Shown: positions 8,305-16,947, numbered from the stretch's first letter. The stretch: DNA of 64,000 nucleotides from CAWCTD01 sp963798455 (GCA_963798455.1 CAWCTD010000004.1:1364001-1428000); one strand, 5' to 3'. Notes: generated from the sequence alone by a model not told the origin. Numbers and translations: made by a program.

Positions 8305-9495
8305 CTACTTCGCGCGGTTGACTGCCAGCCAGAGCAGGTAGCCAGCGGCGGGAACCACGGCGGCCAGAAGGAAAGCCGTGTCCCATCGGCCACGGTCGAT
8401 GAGGCGTCCGAATAGCGGCATCACCACCGCCACCGCGGCCGACCAGGCACCGGCGCCCAACCCGGCGATCAGGCCCGAGTGGGCCGCCGAGTAGACGTGT
8501 GTCGCGTAGCTGACCGTCAGGATGATGAATCCGCCCGCCAGGAACATGGCCACGAACATCTGGAGCATGGCCAGTTCGATCGACCTGTACCATGGCACCA
8601 GCGCCAGCGGCAGGCTCAGCACGGCGGTCACCCCCATGAGCCTCCCCAGTCCCGCCACCTTCGCGTCGCCGGACTGCGGCAGCCGGTCCGACAGCCAGCC
8701 CCAGAAAAAGTAGCCGGTCTCCCAACCGAGCGGGGGAATCCAGAGCACCTTGCCGATCAGGGTCTGCGACGCCCCCAGCACACGGTTCAGGTAAAGGGCG
8801 GCAACATAGATCACCAGCGCCAACGGCAGCGCGCCGAGAGCGTAGGCGATCATGTAGCTCCACAGCCTCGGATCGGTGAAGCGTGGCTTGTCCGGCAGGG
8901 GCTCCGTGGAATGGATGTCCTGGCGCTCCCGGATGTCCGGGCGCCGGCTGATGAACAGCCAGTTGGTCAACCAAGCCACTCCGAGCAGGCCGGTACACAC
9001 AAACGCGGCCCGCCACCCCCAGACCAGGGCGACAGGCGTAATGATGAGCGGAGTGATCACGGAGCCCAGCGAGCCTCCGCTGTAAGCCACGGCAACGCCC
9101 CGCGCCCTGAGTCTGGGAGGCAGGGTCTGCACCACGACACGCAGGCCCCCCGGGAACGTGGCCCCTTCCCCGAAGCCGAGCGTCGCCCGCGCCAGCGCGA
9201 AGCTGAGAAACCCGGCCGCCAGAGCATGGCTGGCCGAAGCGAGCGACCACACCGCAACGGCCAGAACCATCCCCAGCCGCACGCCAAACCGGTCCAGCCA
9301 GCGTCCCCACAGCGGGTTGCCGAACATGTAGGCGACCGAAAAGGCGGAGATGACGAAGCCGTACTGCTGGGCGCTCAGGCCGGTCTCCTTGAGAATAGTT
9401 GGCGCCAGCAGAGCCAGCGTGTTGCGGTCGATGTAGCTGATGAGCGACACCAGCAGCATGGTGGCTGCCGGTATCCAGAGCGAGAGGCGCCTCAC
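8305..9495 (-). CDS. MFS transporter, anion:cation symporter-like (hexuronate/galactarate type)
   Basis: A 396-residue major-facilitator carrier with 12 predicted membrane segments. SYIDRNTLALLAPTI in helix 1, GRWLDRFGVR in the 2-3 loop and GFGEGATFPG in helix 4 match the ACS family, which imports sugar acids or organic anions; the substrate is inferred only. It starts at a GTG (9495) that overlaps the stop of the ketosynthase fragment by one GTGA, so it was once translationally coupled to that lost gene. Confidence 0.85.
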   Translation of the reverse strand: MRRLSLWIPAATMLLVSLISYIDRNTLALLAPTILKETGLSAQQYGFVISAFSVAYMFGNPLWGRWLDRFGVRLGMVLAVAVWSLASASHALAAGFLSFALARATLGFGEGATFPGGLRVVVQTLPPRLRARGVAVAYSGGSLGSVITPLIITPVALVWGWRAAFVCTGLLGVAWLTNWLFISRRPDIRERQDIHSTEPLPDKPRFTDPRLWSYMIAYALGALPLALVIYVAALYLNRVLGASQTLIGKVLWIPPLGWETGYFFWGWLSDRLPQSGDAKVAGLGRLMGVTAVLSLPLALVPWYRSIELAMLQMFVAMFLAGGFIILTVSYATHVYSAAHSGLIAGLGAGAWSAAVAVVMPLFGRLIDRGRWDTAFLLAAVVPAAGYLLWLAVNRAK

Positions 9496-9560
9496 GAGCC
9501 GTTCCAGCGGCGGAAGGCCACCACGGCGTTCAGGCCCCCGAAGGCGAAGGAGTGGGACAT
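9492..9560 (-). pseudogene. C-terminal stub of a FabF-type 3-oxoacyl-ACP synthase
   Basis: In a frame different from the deacetylase the minus strand reads SHSFAFGGLNAVVAFRRWNG and stops, the unmistakable C-terminus of ketoacyl synthases (NSFGFGGxNaxlvfrrw). Only about 22 residues remain. The stop is fused to the MFS start in a GTGA overlap, while the 3' end of the deacetylase gene runs across the first half of the stub. It marks a deletion or recombination joint. Confidence 0.7.
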
Positions 9561-10258
9561 AGGATCTGGCTCACTGTCTCGAAGCGAAAACCCTTTGCCG
9601 AAAGGTCCTGGATCAGGCGGCGCACCGCCTCCAGCATCGGCCGGACGTCGGGGTGCGGCCGGTTTTCTCTCCCGTCGTGGAGGCAGAAGATAGCTCCGTT
9701 GCGGGCAGCCCGCATCATCCGCCGCACAATCCTGTCGGCCGGCAAGGTCCAGTCCCAACCGATGGCCGTCCACATGACGCCGGTGAGCCCGAGCTCCCGC
9801 TGGACTCCTCGCAGGCCGAACCAGCGCACACCATAAGGAGCGCGGAAAAACACGGGCGCCACGCCGGTCGCCTCGGTGATCGCCTGCTGTGCCCTGGTGA
9901 GCTGCTCCCGGATGAAACGGGCCGAACGCAGGCAAAACCAGTCGTGGGTGTAGGCGTGGTTGCCGATCTCGTGCCCGCGGCGGGCGGTTTCGCGAGCTAC
10001 CCCGGGCAGCCGGTGTACGTTCGCTCCGCACAGGAAGAAAGTCGCCGGCACGCCGAATTCATCGAGCAGGTCCAGAAGCTGCGGTGTGGACTCGCTGGGA
10101 CCATCGTCGAAGGTCAGCGCCACCGAGCGGCGGTCCCGAACTCCCCTGTACACTGACTTGCCGAATACAGACGACGACCGCCCGGAGACTGCCCACGCCA
10201 TCGAGCACACCCCAACACCCGCGGTTGCTCCCGCAACCTCTACCAGCATCCCGCGCAT
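9530..10258 (-). CDS. polysaccharide deacetylase (CE4/NodB domain)
   Basis: The 242-residue protein has a short hydrophobic N-terminus (signal or anchor) and a NodB-type CE4 domain. Visible motifs are LTFDDGPSE (catalytic base and metal Asp), HEIGNHAYTHDW (metal His pair) and RAPYGVRWFG. Such enzymes remove N-acetyl groups from peptidoglycan or chitin-like polymers in the envelope. The last residues (PTPSPSGA) are encoded inside the ketosynthase stub, so the native C-terminus may have been lost or altered. The start at 10258 gives the family-length signal region. Confidence 0.88.
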   Translation of the reverse strand: MRGMLVEVAGATAGVGVCSMAWAVSGRSSSVFGKSVYRGVRDRRSVALTFDDGPSESTPQLLDLLDEFGVPATFFLCGANVHRLPGVARETARRGHEIGNHAYTHDWFCLRSARFIREQLTRAQQAITEATGVAPVFFRAPYGVRWFGLRGVQRELGLTGVMWTAIGWDWTLPADRIVRRMMRAARNGAIFCLHDGRENRPHPDVRPMLEAVRRLIQDLSAKGFRFETVSQILCPTPSPSGA

Positions 10259-10286
10259 TGTAGCACAGGAATTGCGCGACCCCGTC

Positions 10287-10316
10287 TTGATTCCCCTTCT
10301 TCGCTTCTCCTAGAAT
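10287..10316 (+). promoter_or_regulatory. sigma-70-type promoter of the hrcA operon
   Basis: TTGATT (10287-10292) and TAGAAT (10311-10316) are 18 bases apart, about 35 bases before the hrcA ATG. I looked for a CIRCE inverted repeat (TTAGCACTC...GAGTGCTAA) here and saw none, so HrcA control of its own operon is not evident from this site. Confidence 0.5.
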
Positions 10317-10350
10317 ACGTTTCAAGGGGGGTGTCCCCGCGGGGAACGGT

Positions 10351-11388
10351 ATGGCGGAACACGCAGCACGGTCGCGTCGCATGGCGGGTGTCCTGAACTC
10401 GATCGTCAAGGAATACATCGAGACAGCGGAGCCGGTCGCCTCGATGACCGTCTCCAGACGGCAGAAGGACGCCTTGAGCCCCGCCAGCATTCGTAATGTC
10501 ATGGCCAGCCTTGTCGAGGAAGGCTACCTGACGCAACCGCACACGTCCGCCGGACGAGTCCCGACAGAGAAGGCCTTTCGCTTCTTCGTTCAGGACTTGA
10601 TCGTCCGGCTGCCCTCGGCGGCGGAACTCCAGCGGTTGCAGGCCGGATTCTGCGGAGTGGAAAGCCTCGAGGAAGGGATCGAGCGCTCCACGCGCGTGCT
10701 CACGGACCTCACCCAAAACGTGGGGATCGCCGCGGCTATCCCCGCCGCCAGCCAGACGCTAAGCCAGATCCAGCTCCTGCCGCTGCCGGACCGCCGGGTG
10801 CTGGTGGTTGTGGTCACCGGCGACCGCATCGTCAGAAACCGCGTTGTCGCTCTGGATGAAGAGGTCGGCGCTGACGATCTGTCGTCGATCCGCAACTACC
10901 TCAACCAGAACTTCAGCGGCTGGGTGATCGCGGAGGTTCGCCAGGAACTGGAGCGCAGGCTGCATCTCCAGAGCGCCTACTACGACGCCCTGTTGAAGAG
11001 GCTCAGTGTCTTGTTCAGCAGGGGGTTGCTCGATATCGACCTCGGCCCCGAAGTGCATATGGAAGGCGCCTCGTACCTGATCGCCCTGGATCTGCACCTG
11101 ACCCGGGAAAAGATGCGGGAACTGCTTCGGGCCTTGGAAGAAAAGAAGCGCATCCTTCTGTTGCTGGACCGTTTTCTCGAGGAGCCCCTGGGTGAAGTGA
11201 AGGTCCAGGTGGGACTGGGAGACCTCCACCCGGCAATGGGGGAACTGTCCTTGATCGGCATCAAGGTGGCCGCGCCGGGGGGGATGGCCGCCAAGGTCGC
11301 CGTCCTCGGCCCCATGCGAATGCGCTACGAGAAGGTCATGGCCGCCGTCCTGGGCGTGGGGCGGACGCTTCAGAGTCTTCCGTCCTGA
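10351..11388 (+). CDS. hrcA: heat-shock transcription repressor HrcA
   Basis: The 345-residue protein matches HrcA over its length. It has an N-terminal winged-helix DNA-binding domain (ASIRNVMASLVEEGYLTQPH, then TSAGRVPTEKAFRFFV), a central GAF-like dimerisation region (GIAAAIP, LPLPDRRVLVVVV) and the C-terminal IGIKVAAPGGMAAKVAVLGP motif. HrcA represses groESL/dnaK operons by binding CIRCE. It heads the hrcA-grpE-dnaJ cluster. A dnaK gene is not between grpE and dnaJ as in many bacteria, so DnaK must be encoded elsewhere. Confidence 0.95.
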   Translation: MAEHAARSRRMAGVLNSIVKEYIETAEPVASMTVSRRQKDALSPASIRNVMASLVEEGYLTQPHTSAGRVPTEKAFRFFVQDLIVRLPSAAELQRLQAGFCGVESLEEGIERSTRVLTDLTQNVGIAAAIPAASQTLSQIQLLPLPDRRVLVVVVTGDRIVRNRVVALDEEVGADDLSSIRNYLNQNFSGWVIAEVRQELERRLHLQSAYYDALLKRLSVLFSRGLLDIDLGPEVHMEGASYLIALDLHLTREKMRELLRALEEKKRILLLLDRFLEEPLGEVKVQVGLGDLHPAMGELSLIGIKVAAPGGMAAKVAVLGPMRMRYEKVMAAVLGVGRTLQSLPS

Positions 11389-11417
11389 GCAGTTTTGCTA
11401 ACCTGATAATAGTAGCG

Positions 11418-12008
11418 ATGAGTAAAAACGAAGGGGATGTCTCCGCCAACGCCGCCGCGCGGGGTGGTGAGCACGAGATGGCGGACGACGCGGACGCCGT
11501 GGCGGTCATGGATCCGGCCGCTCGACTGGCGGCCGTGGCTGCCGAAAGGGATCAACTGGCCGCGGAGAAGGCCGAGTTGCAGGATCGCCTTCTGAGGCGC
11601 GTGGCGGAATTCGAGAACTTCCGCCGGCGCGTCGAGCGGGAGAAGTCGGAACTGCGTGAGTTCTCCACCATGGAGACCGTGCGCCACGTGCTGCCTGTGT
11701 TGGACGACTTCGAGCGTGCGCTCGCGGTGGAGACGCCCGACAACGAATACGCCAGAGGCATGGAGCTGATTTTCCAGAGGCTTTCGGTGGAGCTTCAGAA
11801 GCTCGGCCTGGAGCCGATCTCCAGCGAGGGCCGGAAGTTCGACCCGCACATCCACCACGCTCTGGAAATGCGGCAAACGTCGGAAGCCGAGGAGAACGTC
11901 ATCCTGGCGGAGCTCCAGAAGGGCTACAACTTCCGGGGCAAGCTGCTGCGCCCCGCGCTGGTCACGGTTGCCGTGGCTCCCTCCTCTGGGGAGCAAGCTG
12001 ACAAGTGA
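11418..12008 (+). CDS. grpE: nucleotide exchange factor GrpE
   Basis: GrpE (196 residues) releases ADP from DnaK. The N-terminal coiled coil (about residues 40-90) contains LLRRVAEFENFRRRVEREK. The family signature around VLPVLDDFERAL is followed by the C-terminal beta domain (FDPHIHHALEM, and GYNFRGKLLRPALVTVA). It follows hrcA by 29 bases and its end overlaps the dnaJ start by four bases (GTGA), consistent with one chaperone operon. Confidence 0.96.
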   Translation: MSKNEGDVSANAAARGGEHEMADDADAVAVMDPAARLAAVAAERDQLAAEKAELQDRLLRRVAEFENFRRRVEREKSELREFSTMETVRHVLPVLDDFERALAVETPDNEYARGMELIFQRLSVELQKLGLEPISSEGRKFDPHIHHALEMRQTSEAEENVILAELQKGYNFRGKLLRPALVTVAVAPSSGEQADK

Positions 12009-13129
12009 GTAAGCGGGACTACTACGAGGTGCTGGGAGTCGGCCGGGACGCCGACGTTCAGGAGATCAAGAGCGCGTACCGCAAGAAGGCGCTTCAGTTT
12101 CACCCTGACCGCAATCCCGACAACCAGCAGGCGGAAGAGCACTTCAAAGAGGCGGCCGAGGCGTACAGCGTCCTTGGCGACTCCGACAAGCGCGCCTCCT
12201 ACGACCGCTTTGGGCACCAGGGGTTGACCGGGGCGGGCGCCGGCGGGTTCAACGGCTTCGATCCCAATGTCTTCTCCGATTTCAGTGACATCTTCGGCGA
12301 CTTCTTCGGTTTTTCCGACCTGTTCGGCGGCGGCGCCCGCCGCAGAACGAGCCGGCACAAGGGCGATGACTTGCGCTACGACCTCGAAATCAGCTTCGAG
12401 GACGCCTTCCGGGGTCTGAGCGCCGAGATCCTCATCCCACGCGAGGAGCTTTGCTCGCGTTGCCAGGGAAGCCGCGCGGAACCCGGCTCGGGCCCGGTGA
12501 CTTGCCAGACCTGCCGCGGCCGCGGCGAGGTCCTCTACCAGCAGAGTTTTCTCTCCATCCGGCGAACCTGCGCGCAGTGCGGGGGCAGCGGCAAGGTCAT
12601 TCGCCAGCCCTGCGCGCAATGCCGTGGCCAAGGCACGGTTCGCGCCGAGCGCAGGCTGAAGGTCAATGTCCCCCCGGGTGTGGATAACGGGACGCACTTG
12701 CGCCTCTCGCAAGAAGGACAAGCCGGATACAACGGCGGGCCGCCGGGGGACCTCTACGTCGTCCTCAGAGTCAAAGAACACCCGATCTTCGCGCGCGACG
12801 GAAGCGACATTCACTGCGCGTTGCCCATTAACATCGCGCAGGCGGCACTCGGCGCCGAGATCCGTATCCCGACTCTGGATGCATCCGAGACTCTGACCAT
12901 CCCCGAGGGCACCCAGCACGGAGCCAGGTTCCGGCTGCGGAACCTGGGCATGCCGCAGTTGAACGGCAACGGGCGGGGCGACCTGTACGTGCATGTCGAG
13001 GTGAAGGTGCCCGCGAAGCTGACGCGTGACCAGCGCCGGCTCCTGGAGACGCTCTCCGAGACTCTTCCAGCCGACAATCAGCCGAAGGAAAAGGGAATCT
13101 TCGACAAGGTCAAGGACTACTTCGCGTAG
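12005..13129 (+). CDS. dnaJ: chaperone protein DnaJ
   Basis: This full-length type I DnaJ (374 residues) is the Hsp40 co-chaperone that stimulates DnaK ATPase. Domains in order: J domain with the HPD motif (QFHPDRNPDN); Gly/Phe-rich linker (about 75-115); zinc-finger domain with four CxxCxGxG repeats (CSRCQGSR, CQTCRGRG, CAQCGGSG, CAQCRGQG), the first with Arg in place of the last Gly; and C-terminal substrate domains (GDLYVVLRVKEHPIFARDG). The GTG start overlaps the grpE stop. Confidence 0.96.
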   Translation: MSKRDYYEVLGVGRDADVQEIKSAYRKKALQFHPDRNPDNQQAEEHFKEAAEAYSVLGDSDKRASYDRFGHQGLTGAGAGGFNGFDPNVFSDFSDIFGDFFGFSDLFGGGARRRTSRHKGDDLRYDLEISFEDAFRGLSAEILIPREELCSRCQGSRAEPGSGPVTCQTCRGRGEVLYQQSFLSIRRTCAQCGGSGKVIRQPCAQCRGQGTVRAERRLKVNVPPGVDNGTHLRLSQEGQAGYNGGPPGDLYVVLRVKEHPIFARDGSDIHCALPINIAQAALGAEIRIPTLDASETLTIPEGTQHGARFRLRNLGMPQLNGNGRGDLYVHVEVKVPAKLTRDQRRLLETLSETLPADNQPKEKGIFDKVKDYFA

Positions 13130-13174
13130 GCGGGAGCAGGGAGCAAGAAGCCGGAACCCACAAGCCACAAGCCA

Positions 13175-13621
13175 CTACGACAGCTTCGCCCTGACCTTGT
13201 CGCTGAGGACCTTTCCGTCCACGCGCTTGCCGGCCAGTTTGGCTTGGGCGGCCTTCATCACCGCGCCCATCTGCTTCAGGGAGGTAATGCCGGTCTCGGC
13301 TAGCGCGGCGGCCACGGCTGCGTCCATCTCCTCGCCCGTCGGCGCTGCCGGCAGGAAGGACTCGATCAGGCGCAACTCGGCTTCTTCCTTCTCGGCCAGT
13401 TCGGGCCGGCCACCCTTGCGGAACATTTCCGCCGCCTCCTGGCGCTGTTTGACGAGCGACTTCAGCACCTGCATCTCGGCAGCCTCGTCGAGCGGCTTCA
13501 TCGCGTCGACTTCGTGTTTCTTCAACGCCGTCTTGATCATCCGCAGGGCGCCGAGCCGATCCGCGGCGCGGGCCTTCATGGCCTGTGTCATCTCCGATTG
13601 AATCCGGTCTAAGAGAGGCAT
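13175..13621 (-). CDS. yqeY: GatB/YqeY domain protein
   Basis: The product has 148 residues and the alpha-helical YqeY domain, related to the tail of the GatB subunit of tRNA-dependent amidotransferase. Typical features are the N-terminal ...IQSEMTQAMKARAADRLGAL, the acidic SFLPAAPTGEEMDAAV and the C-terminal QMGAVMKAAQAKLAGKRVDG. Its role is unsettled; a link to tRNA handling is inferred from the domain only. It is convergent with dnaJ and diverges from the aminotransferase gene across a 33-base gap. Confidence 0.9.
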   Translation of the reverse strand: MPLLDRIQSEMTQAMKARAADRLGALRMIKTALKKHEVDAMKPLDEAAEMQVLKSLVKQRQEAAEMFRKGGRPELAEKEEAELRLIESFLPAAPTGEEMDAAVAAALAETGITSLKQMGAVMKAAQAKLAGKRVDGKVLSDKVRAKLS

Positions 13622-13654
13622 GATGTCTGCTATTCTAGAGGACTACCAACCGCT

Positions 13655-14830
13655 ATGCACATCCGCAAGACACGACTATTAACTCCCGGGCCGACCCCGC
13701 TGTACCCGCCGGCCCTTCACGCCATGATGGGTTCCGACATCCATCACCGCACCGAGGACTTCCGCAACATCTATCGGGCGACCATGACTGACATGAAAGA
13801 AGTGATGGGCACGCCGAACGACGTGCTCATACTGGTGGCCTCCGGATCGGGCGCGATGGAGTCCGCCGTCTCGAACCTGTTCTCCAAGGGCGAGAAGGTC
13901 ATTGTGTGCTCGGCCGGGAAGTTCGGCGAACGATGGGTAGACATGGCCAAAGCCTTCGGCCTCGATGCCGTCGTGCTCAAAGCCGAATACGGCAGCGCGG
14001 TCAAGCCCGGGGAAGTGGAAGCTGCCCTGGCCGCCAACCCCGGCGTCCGCGGCGTGTTCGTGCAGGCTTCCGAGACTTCGACGGGGGTCCAGCACGACGT
14101 CCGCGCCATGGGGCAGGTGATCGCCAAGACGGAAGCGATCTTCGTCGTCGACGCCATCACCGGCCTCGGTACCATGCCTCTCGATATCGAGGGATGGGGG
14201 CTCGACGTGGTGGTGGGCGGCTCGCAGAAAGCCTTCATGATCCCGCCCGGCCTGGCCTTTCTGTCGGTCAGCCCGAAAGCGTGGAAGCGCGCGGAAACCG
14301 CGAATCTGCCGCACTACTACTTCGATCTCAAGAAAGAAAGGAAGAACGCCGCCCTGGGCGAGTCGAGCTGGACGCCCAATACGTCGCTCATCATCGCGCT
14401 GAACGCGGCCCTGAAGTACATCAAAACGGTAGGCATGGACAAGCTGGTGGAGAACGCGCAACTGCTGGCGCGCGCCACTCGCGCGGCGGCGACGGAATTG
14501 GGCCTTGAATTGTTCGCACCCGATTCGCCGTGCTCCTCGGTGACCGCCGTGAAGGCCCCGAGTGGCTGGGATTCCGGCGTCATTGTCAAGGAATTTCGCA
14601 ACAGGTTCGGCGCGATCATCGCCAACGGCCAGGGTTCGATGAAGGGCAAGATCTTCCGCATCGCCCACCTCGGTTATTTCGACTTCGCCGATCTGTTCGG
14701 CGTGGTCGCCGAACTGGAGCTCATCCTGGCCGCCAACGGCCATCCGGTCCGCTTCGGGGCGGGCGTGGCGGCGGTCCAGAAGATCTACGCCGAGGCTGCC
14801 GGAATGAAGCTGGCGGCAGCGGGAGCTTGA
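13655..14830 (+). CDS. class V aminotransferase (serine/alanine-glyoxylate type)
   Basis: A 391-residue PLP-dependent enzyme of the class V family containing alanine-glyoxylate and serine-pyruvate aminotransferases. It begins with the family's LLTPGPTPLYP and HHRTEDFR. The PLP-binding Lys lies in VVGGSQKAFMIPPGLAFLSV, and VDAITGLGTMPLDIE supplies the Asp that holds the cofactor. The next gene, serA, is 9 bases downstream, which suggests that this enzyme is the amino-transfer step of serine or glycine metabolism in place of a standard serC; that assignment is an inference from context. Confidence 0.88.
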   Translation: MHIRKTRLLTPGPTPLYPPALHAMMGSDIHHRTEDFRNIYRATMTDMKEVMGTPNDVLILVASGSGAMESAVSNLFSKGEKVIVCSAGKFGERWVDMAKAFGLDAVVLKAEYGSAVKPGEVEAALAANPGVRGVFVQASETSTGVQHDVRAMGQVIAKTEAIFVVDAITGLGTMPLDIEGWGLDVVVGGSQKAFMIPPGLAFLSVSPKAWKRAETANLPHYYFDLKKERKNAALGESSWTPNTSLIIALNAALKYIKTVGMDKLVENAQLLARATRAAATELGLELFAPDSPCSSVTAVKAPSGWDSGVIVKEFRNRFGAIIANGQGSMKGKIFRIAHLGYFDFADLFGVVAELELILAANGHPVRFGAGVAAVQKIYAEAAGMKLAAAGA

Positions 14831-14839
14831 GGGACGCCC

Positions 14840-16432
14840 ATGAGGATACTGGTCGCTGAACCCATGGCGGCAGCCGGACTGGAACTGCTCCGCAGCCAGC
14901 CGGGCTGGGAAGTGATCGCTTCCAATCCAAAGGAGTACATGCAGCACCTGGCCGAGGCCGACGCGCTCGTCGTGCGCAGCGCCGTCAAGGTGACCAAACA
15001 GGTGCTCGAGCAGGCGCCCAAACTGCGCGCCATCGGCCGCGCCGGAGTGGGCGTGGACAACGTCGATCTGCCGGCTGCTACAGCCGCGGGCGTCCTGGTC
15101 ATGAACACCCCCGGGGGCAATGCCGTTTCGGTAGCCGAACACACCCTGGCGCTCATGCTGGCCATGGCCCGCTCCATCCCGCAGGCCAGCGTTTCCACCA
15201 AGAGCGGCAAGTGGGAAAAGAAGAAGTTCATGGGCAACGAGTTGCGCGGCAAGACGCTCGGCATCATCGGCTTGGGCAGCATCGGCCGCGAGGTGGCCCG
15301 AAGGGCGCGCGCTTTCGAAATGAAGGTCGTGGCCTCGGACCCTTACGTCAGTCCACGCCTGGTTGAGGACGTGAGCGTCGAGCTTGTCGGCCTTGATGCG
15401 CTTTACGCCGGGGCCGACTACATCGCGCTGCACATGGCGCTGACGCCCGAAACCCGCAACATGATCTCCTGCGAGGCCTTTGCCAAAATGAAGACCGGCG
15501 TGCGCATCGTGAACTGCGCGCGGGGCGAGCTGATCGACTTGGAGGCGCTCAAGGAAGCGATCGTGTCGGGCAAGGTTGCCGGCGCGGCGCTGGACGTGTT
15601 CGACAAGGAGCCACCTCCGGCGGACTCCCCGCTCTTCGCCTTGGATGCCCTGCTGGCCACGCCGCATATTGCCGGCTCCACCGAGGAGGCCCAGGAAATC
15701 GTCGGCGTCCGCATCGCCCAGCAACTGACCGAGTACCTGCAGAGCGGGATCGCGATTAATGCCGTCAACATGCCCACGCTCGCCCCGGAGCAGTACAAGG
15801 TGGTCGAGCCTTACATCGCTTTGGCCGAGAAGCTCGGGGCTTTCGCGGCCCAGATCGCCACGGGCAGCCCATCAGCCGTGCGCCTGGTGTACTTGCGCAA
15901 GCTGGCAGAGGACAATACGCACCTGATCCGCAACGCCGGCCTTGCCGGCGTGTTGAACCAGTGGCTGTCCCAGAAGGCGAACCTGGTGAATGCCATGCAG
16001 ATCGCCGCCGAACGCAACCTCAGCGTGGCGGAGCGGCACGAAGCGCGAGCCGGCCACATGGACGCCATCCGGCTGGAGCTGGAGACCGACGCGGGCCTCA
16101 CCACCGTGGAAGGGGCGGTCGTGCTTGGCAAGGGCCGTCTGTTGCGGGTGGACGGCATCTATTGCGAAGCCCCGTTGTCCGGTCACCTGACCTACATGAG
16201 GAACCAGGACGTGCCTGGCGTCATCGGACACGTCGGAACGGTTCTCGGCCGCAATCACATCAACATCGCCAACTTTTCGCTGGGCCGCCACGACCCTCCG
16301 CTGAAGCCGGGTGAGCCCTTGGAGGCCGTCGCCGTGGTCGAGACGGACGAGATGCTGACCGACGCCGTGCTGGGCCAGCTCCGCGAGAATCCCGCGGTGA
16401 AACTGGCGCGAACGGTGGAGTTCGCGCCTTGA
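14840..16432 (+). CDS. serA: D-3-phosphoglycerate dehydrogenase
   Basis: The 530-residue type I SerA carries out the first step of the phosphorylated serine pathway. Domains: split substrate-binding/Rossmann domains (GRAGVGVDNVDL, GLGSIGREVARRA, NCARGELIDLEAL, AGSTEEAQ), an allosteric substrate-binding domain (about 320-450) and a C-terminal ACT domain (DVPGVIGHVGTVLGRNHINI) that usually senses serine. Catalytic Arg and Glu sit in the Rossmann region and the HIAGST His motif is present. It is closely spaced behind the aminotransferase gene. Confidence 0.96.
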   Translation: MRILVAEPMAAAGLELLRSQPGWEVIASNPKEYMQHLAEADALVVRSAVKVTKQVLEQAPKLRAIGRAGVGVDNVDLPAATAAGVLVMNTPGGNAVSVAEHTLALMLAMARSIPQASVSTKSGKWEKKKFMGNELRGKTLGIIGLGSIGREVARRARAFEMKVVASDPYVSPRLVEDVSVELVGLDALYAGADYIALHMALTPETRNMISCEAFAKMKTGVRIVNCARGELIDLEALKEAIVSGKVAGAALDVFDKEPPPADSPLFALDALLATPHIAGSTEEAQEIVGVRIAQQLTEYLQSGIAINAVNMPTLAPEQYKVVEPYIALAEKLGAFAAQIATGSPSAVRLVYLRKLAEDNTHLIRNAGLAGVLNQWLSQKANLVNAMQIAAERNLSVAERHEARAGHMDAIRLELETDAGLTTVEGAVVLGKGRLLRVDGIYCEAPLSGHLTYMRNQDVPGVIGHVGTVLGRNHINIANFSLGRHDPPLKPGEPLEAVAVVETDEMLTDAVLGQLRENPAVKLARTVEFAP

Positions 16433-16455
16433 CAAGGGGCGCGAACTCTATCGGT

Positions 16456-16485
16456 TTGCCAATCCGGAAGGCTCTCTGGTAGAAT
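16456..16485 (+). promoter_or_regulatory. sigma-70-type promoter upstream of the RRM gene
   Basis: TTGCCA (16456-16461) and TAGAAT (16480-16485) are 18 bases apart and start about 15 bases ahead of a short leader ORF. Confidence 0.5.
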
Positions 16486-16498
16486 AAAGGAAGCTCGA

Positions 16499-16549
16499 AT
16501 GGCTCCGCTTCCGACGAGTCCTTCCCCCGCAATCCAACCGATGGAGTGA
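16499..16549 (+). CDS. short leader ORF coupled to the RRM gene (16 codons)
   Basis: An ATG at 16499, preceded by the purine-rich ribosome site AAAGGAAG, opens a 16-codon frame (MAPLPTSPSPAIQPME) whose TGA overlaps the GTG start of the RRM gene (GTGA). It is rich in Pro and Ser. It may couple translation of the RRM gene or act as a regulatory leader; it could also be chance. No homologue is claimed. Confidence 0.3.
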   Translation: MAPLPTSPSPAIQPME

Positions 16550-16947
16550 AGAACACCAATCTGATGAGTTTCACCGTCTTTCTCGGCAATCTTCCAATCT
16601 GGGTGACCGCGGACGACATACAGTCCTGGCTCAACTCGGAAACCCTGGTGGCCGATTCGATCAAGGTCATCCGTCACCCTGAGACGCAGGAGTCCAAGGG
16701 CTTCGCCTTTATTGAGGCTCCCAACGCGGAGGAGATGCATTCCATCATCCGCCGCTTCGACAGAGCCCCCTTGGAAGACAAGCTGCTGAGGGCCAATCCC
16801 GCGCAGCCGCCCAGGTCCAAGGGGCAGCTAGCCAAGCCTGAGGGCAGACCACCCGTTCATCGCGCGGGTAAGAAGTTCAAGCGCTCCAAGTCGGAGCCCG
16901 ATACCCCGTCCAGCGCCTTCGCCGAGGAACTGGCGAAAGTGCTTTGA
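16546..16947 (+). CDS. RRM-domain RNA-binding protein
   Basis: A 133-residue protein with one RNA-recognition motif at residues 7-85: RNP2 is VFLGNL and RNP1 is KGFAFIEA. A basic, disordered tail follows (HRAGKKFKRSKSE). Bacterial single-RRM proteins of this type are often cold-induced RNA chaperones, but the role here is not shown. The GTG at 16546 overlaps the leader ORF stop. An internal ATG at 16564 (MSFTVFLGNL) is the alternative start and fits the family better, although its ribosome site is 17 bases away. A strong terminator follows. Confidence 0.82.
   Translation: MKNTNLMSFTVFLGNLPIWVTADDIQSWLNSETLVADSIKVIRHPETQESKGFAFIEAPNAEEMHSIIRRFDRAPLEDKLLRANPAQPPRSKGQLAKPEGRPPVHRAGKKFKRSKSEPDTPSSAFAEELAKVL

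Noticed and set aside
10259..10350. A CIRCE heat-shock operator before hrcA
   Set aside because: I looked for the 9-bp inverted repeat with a 9-base spacer and found only a sigma-70-type promoter.
13679..15724. A 681-codon open frame on the minus strand across the aminotransferase and serA genes
   Set aside because: It lies opposite two clear, full-length enzyme genes, is rich in His, Arg, Gly and Asp as expected of a GC-rich antisense shadow, and shows no domain.
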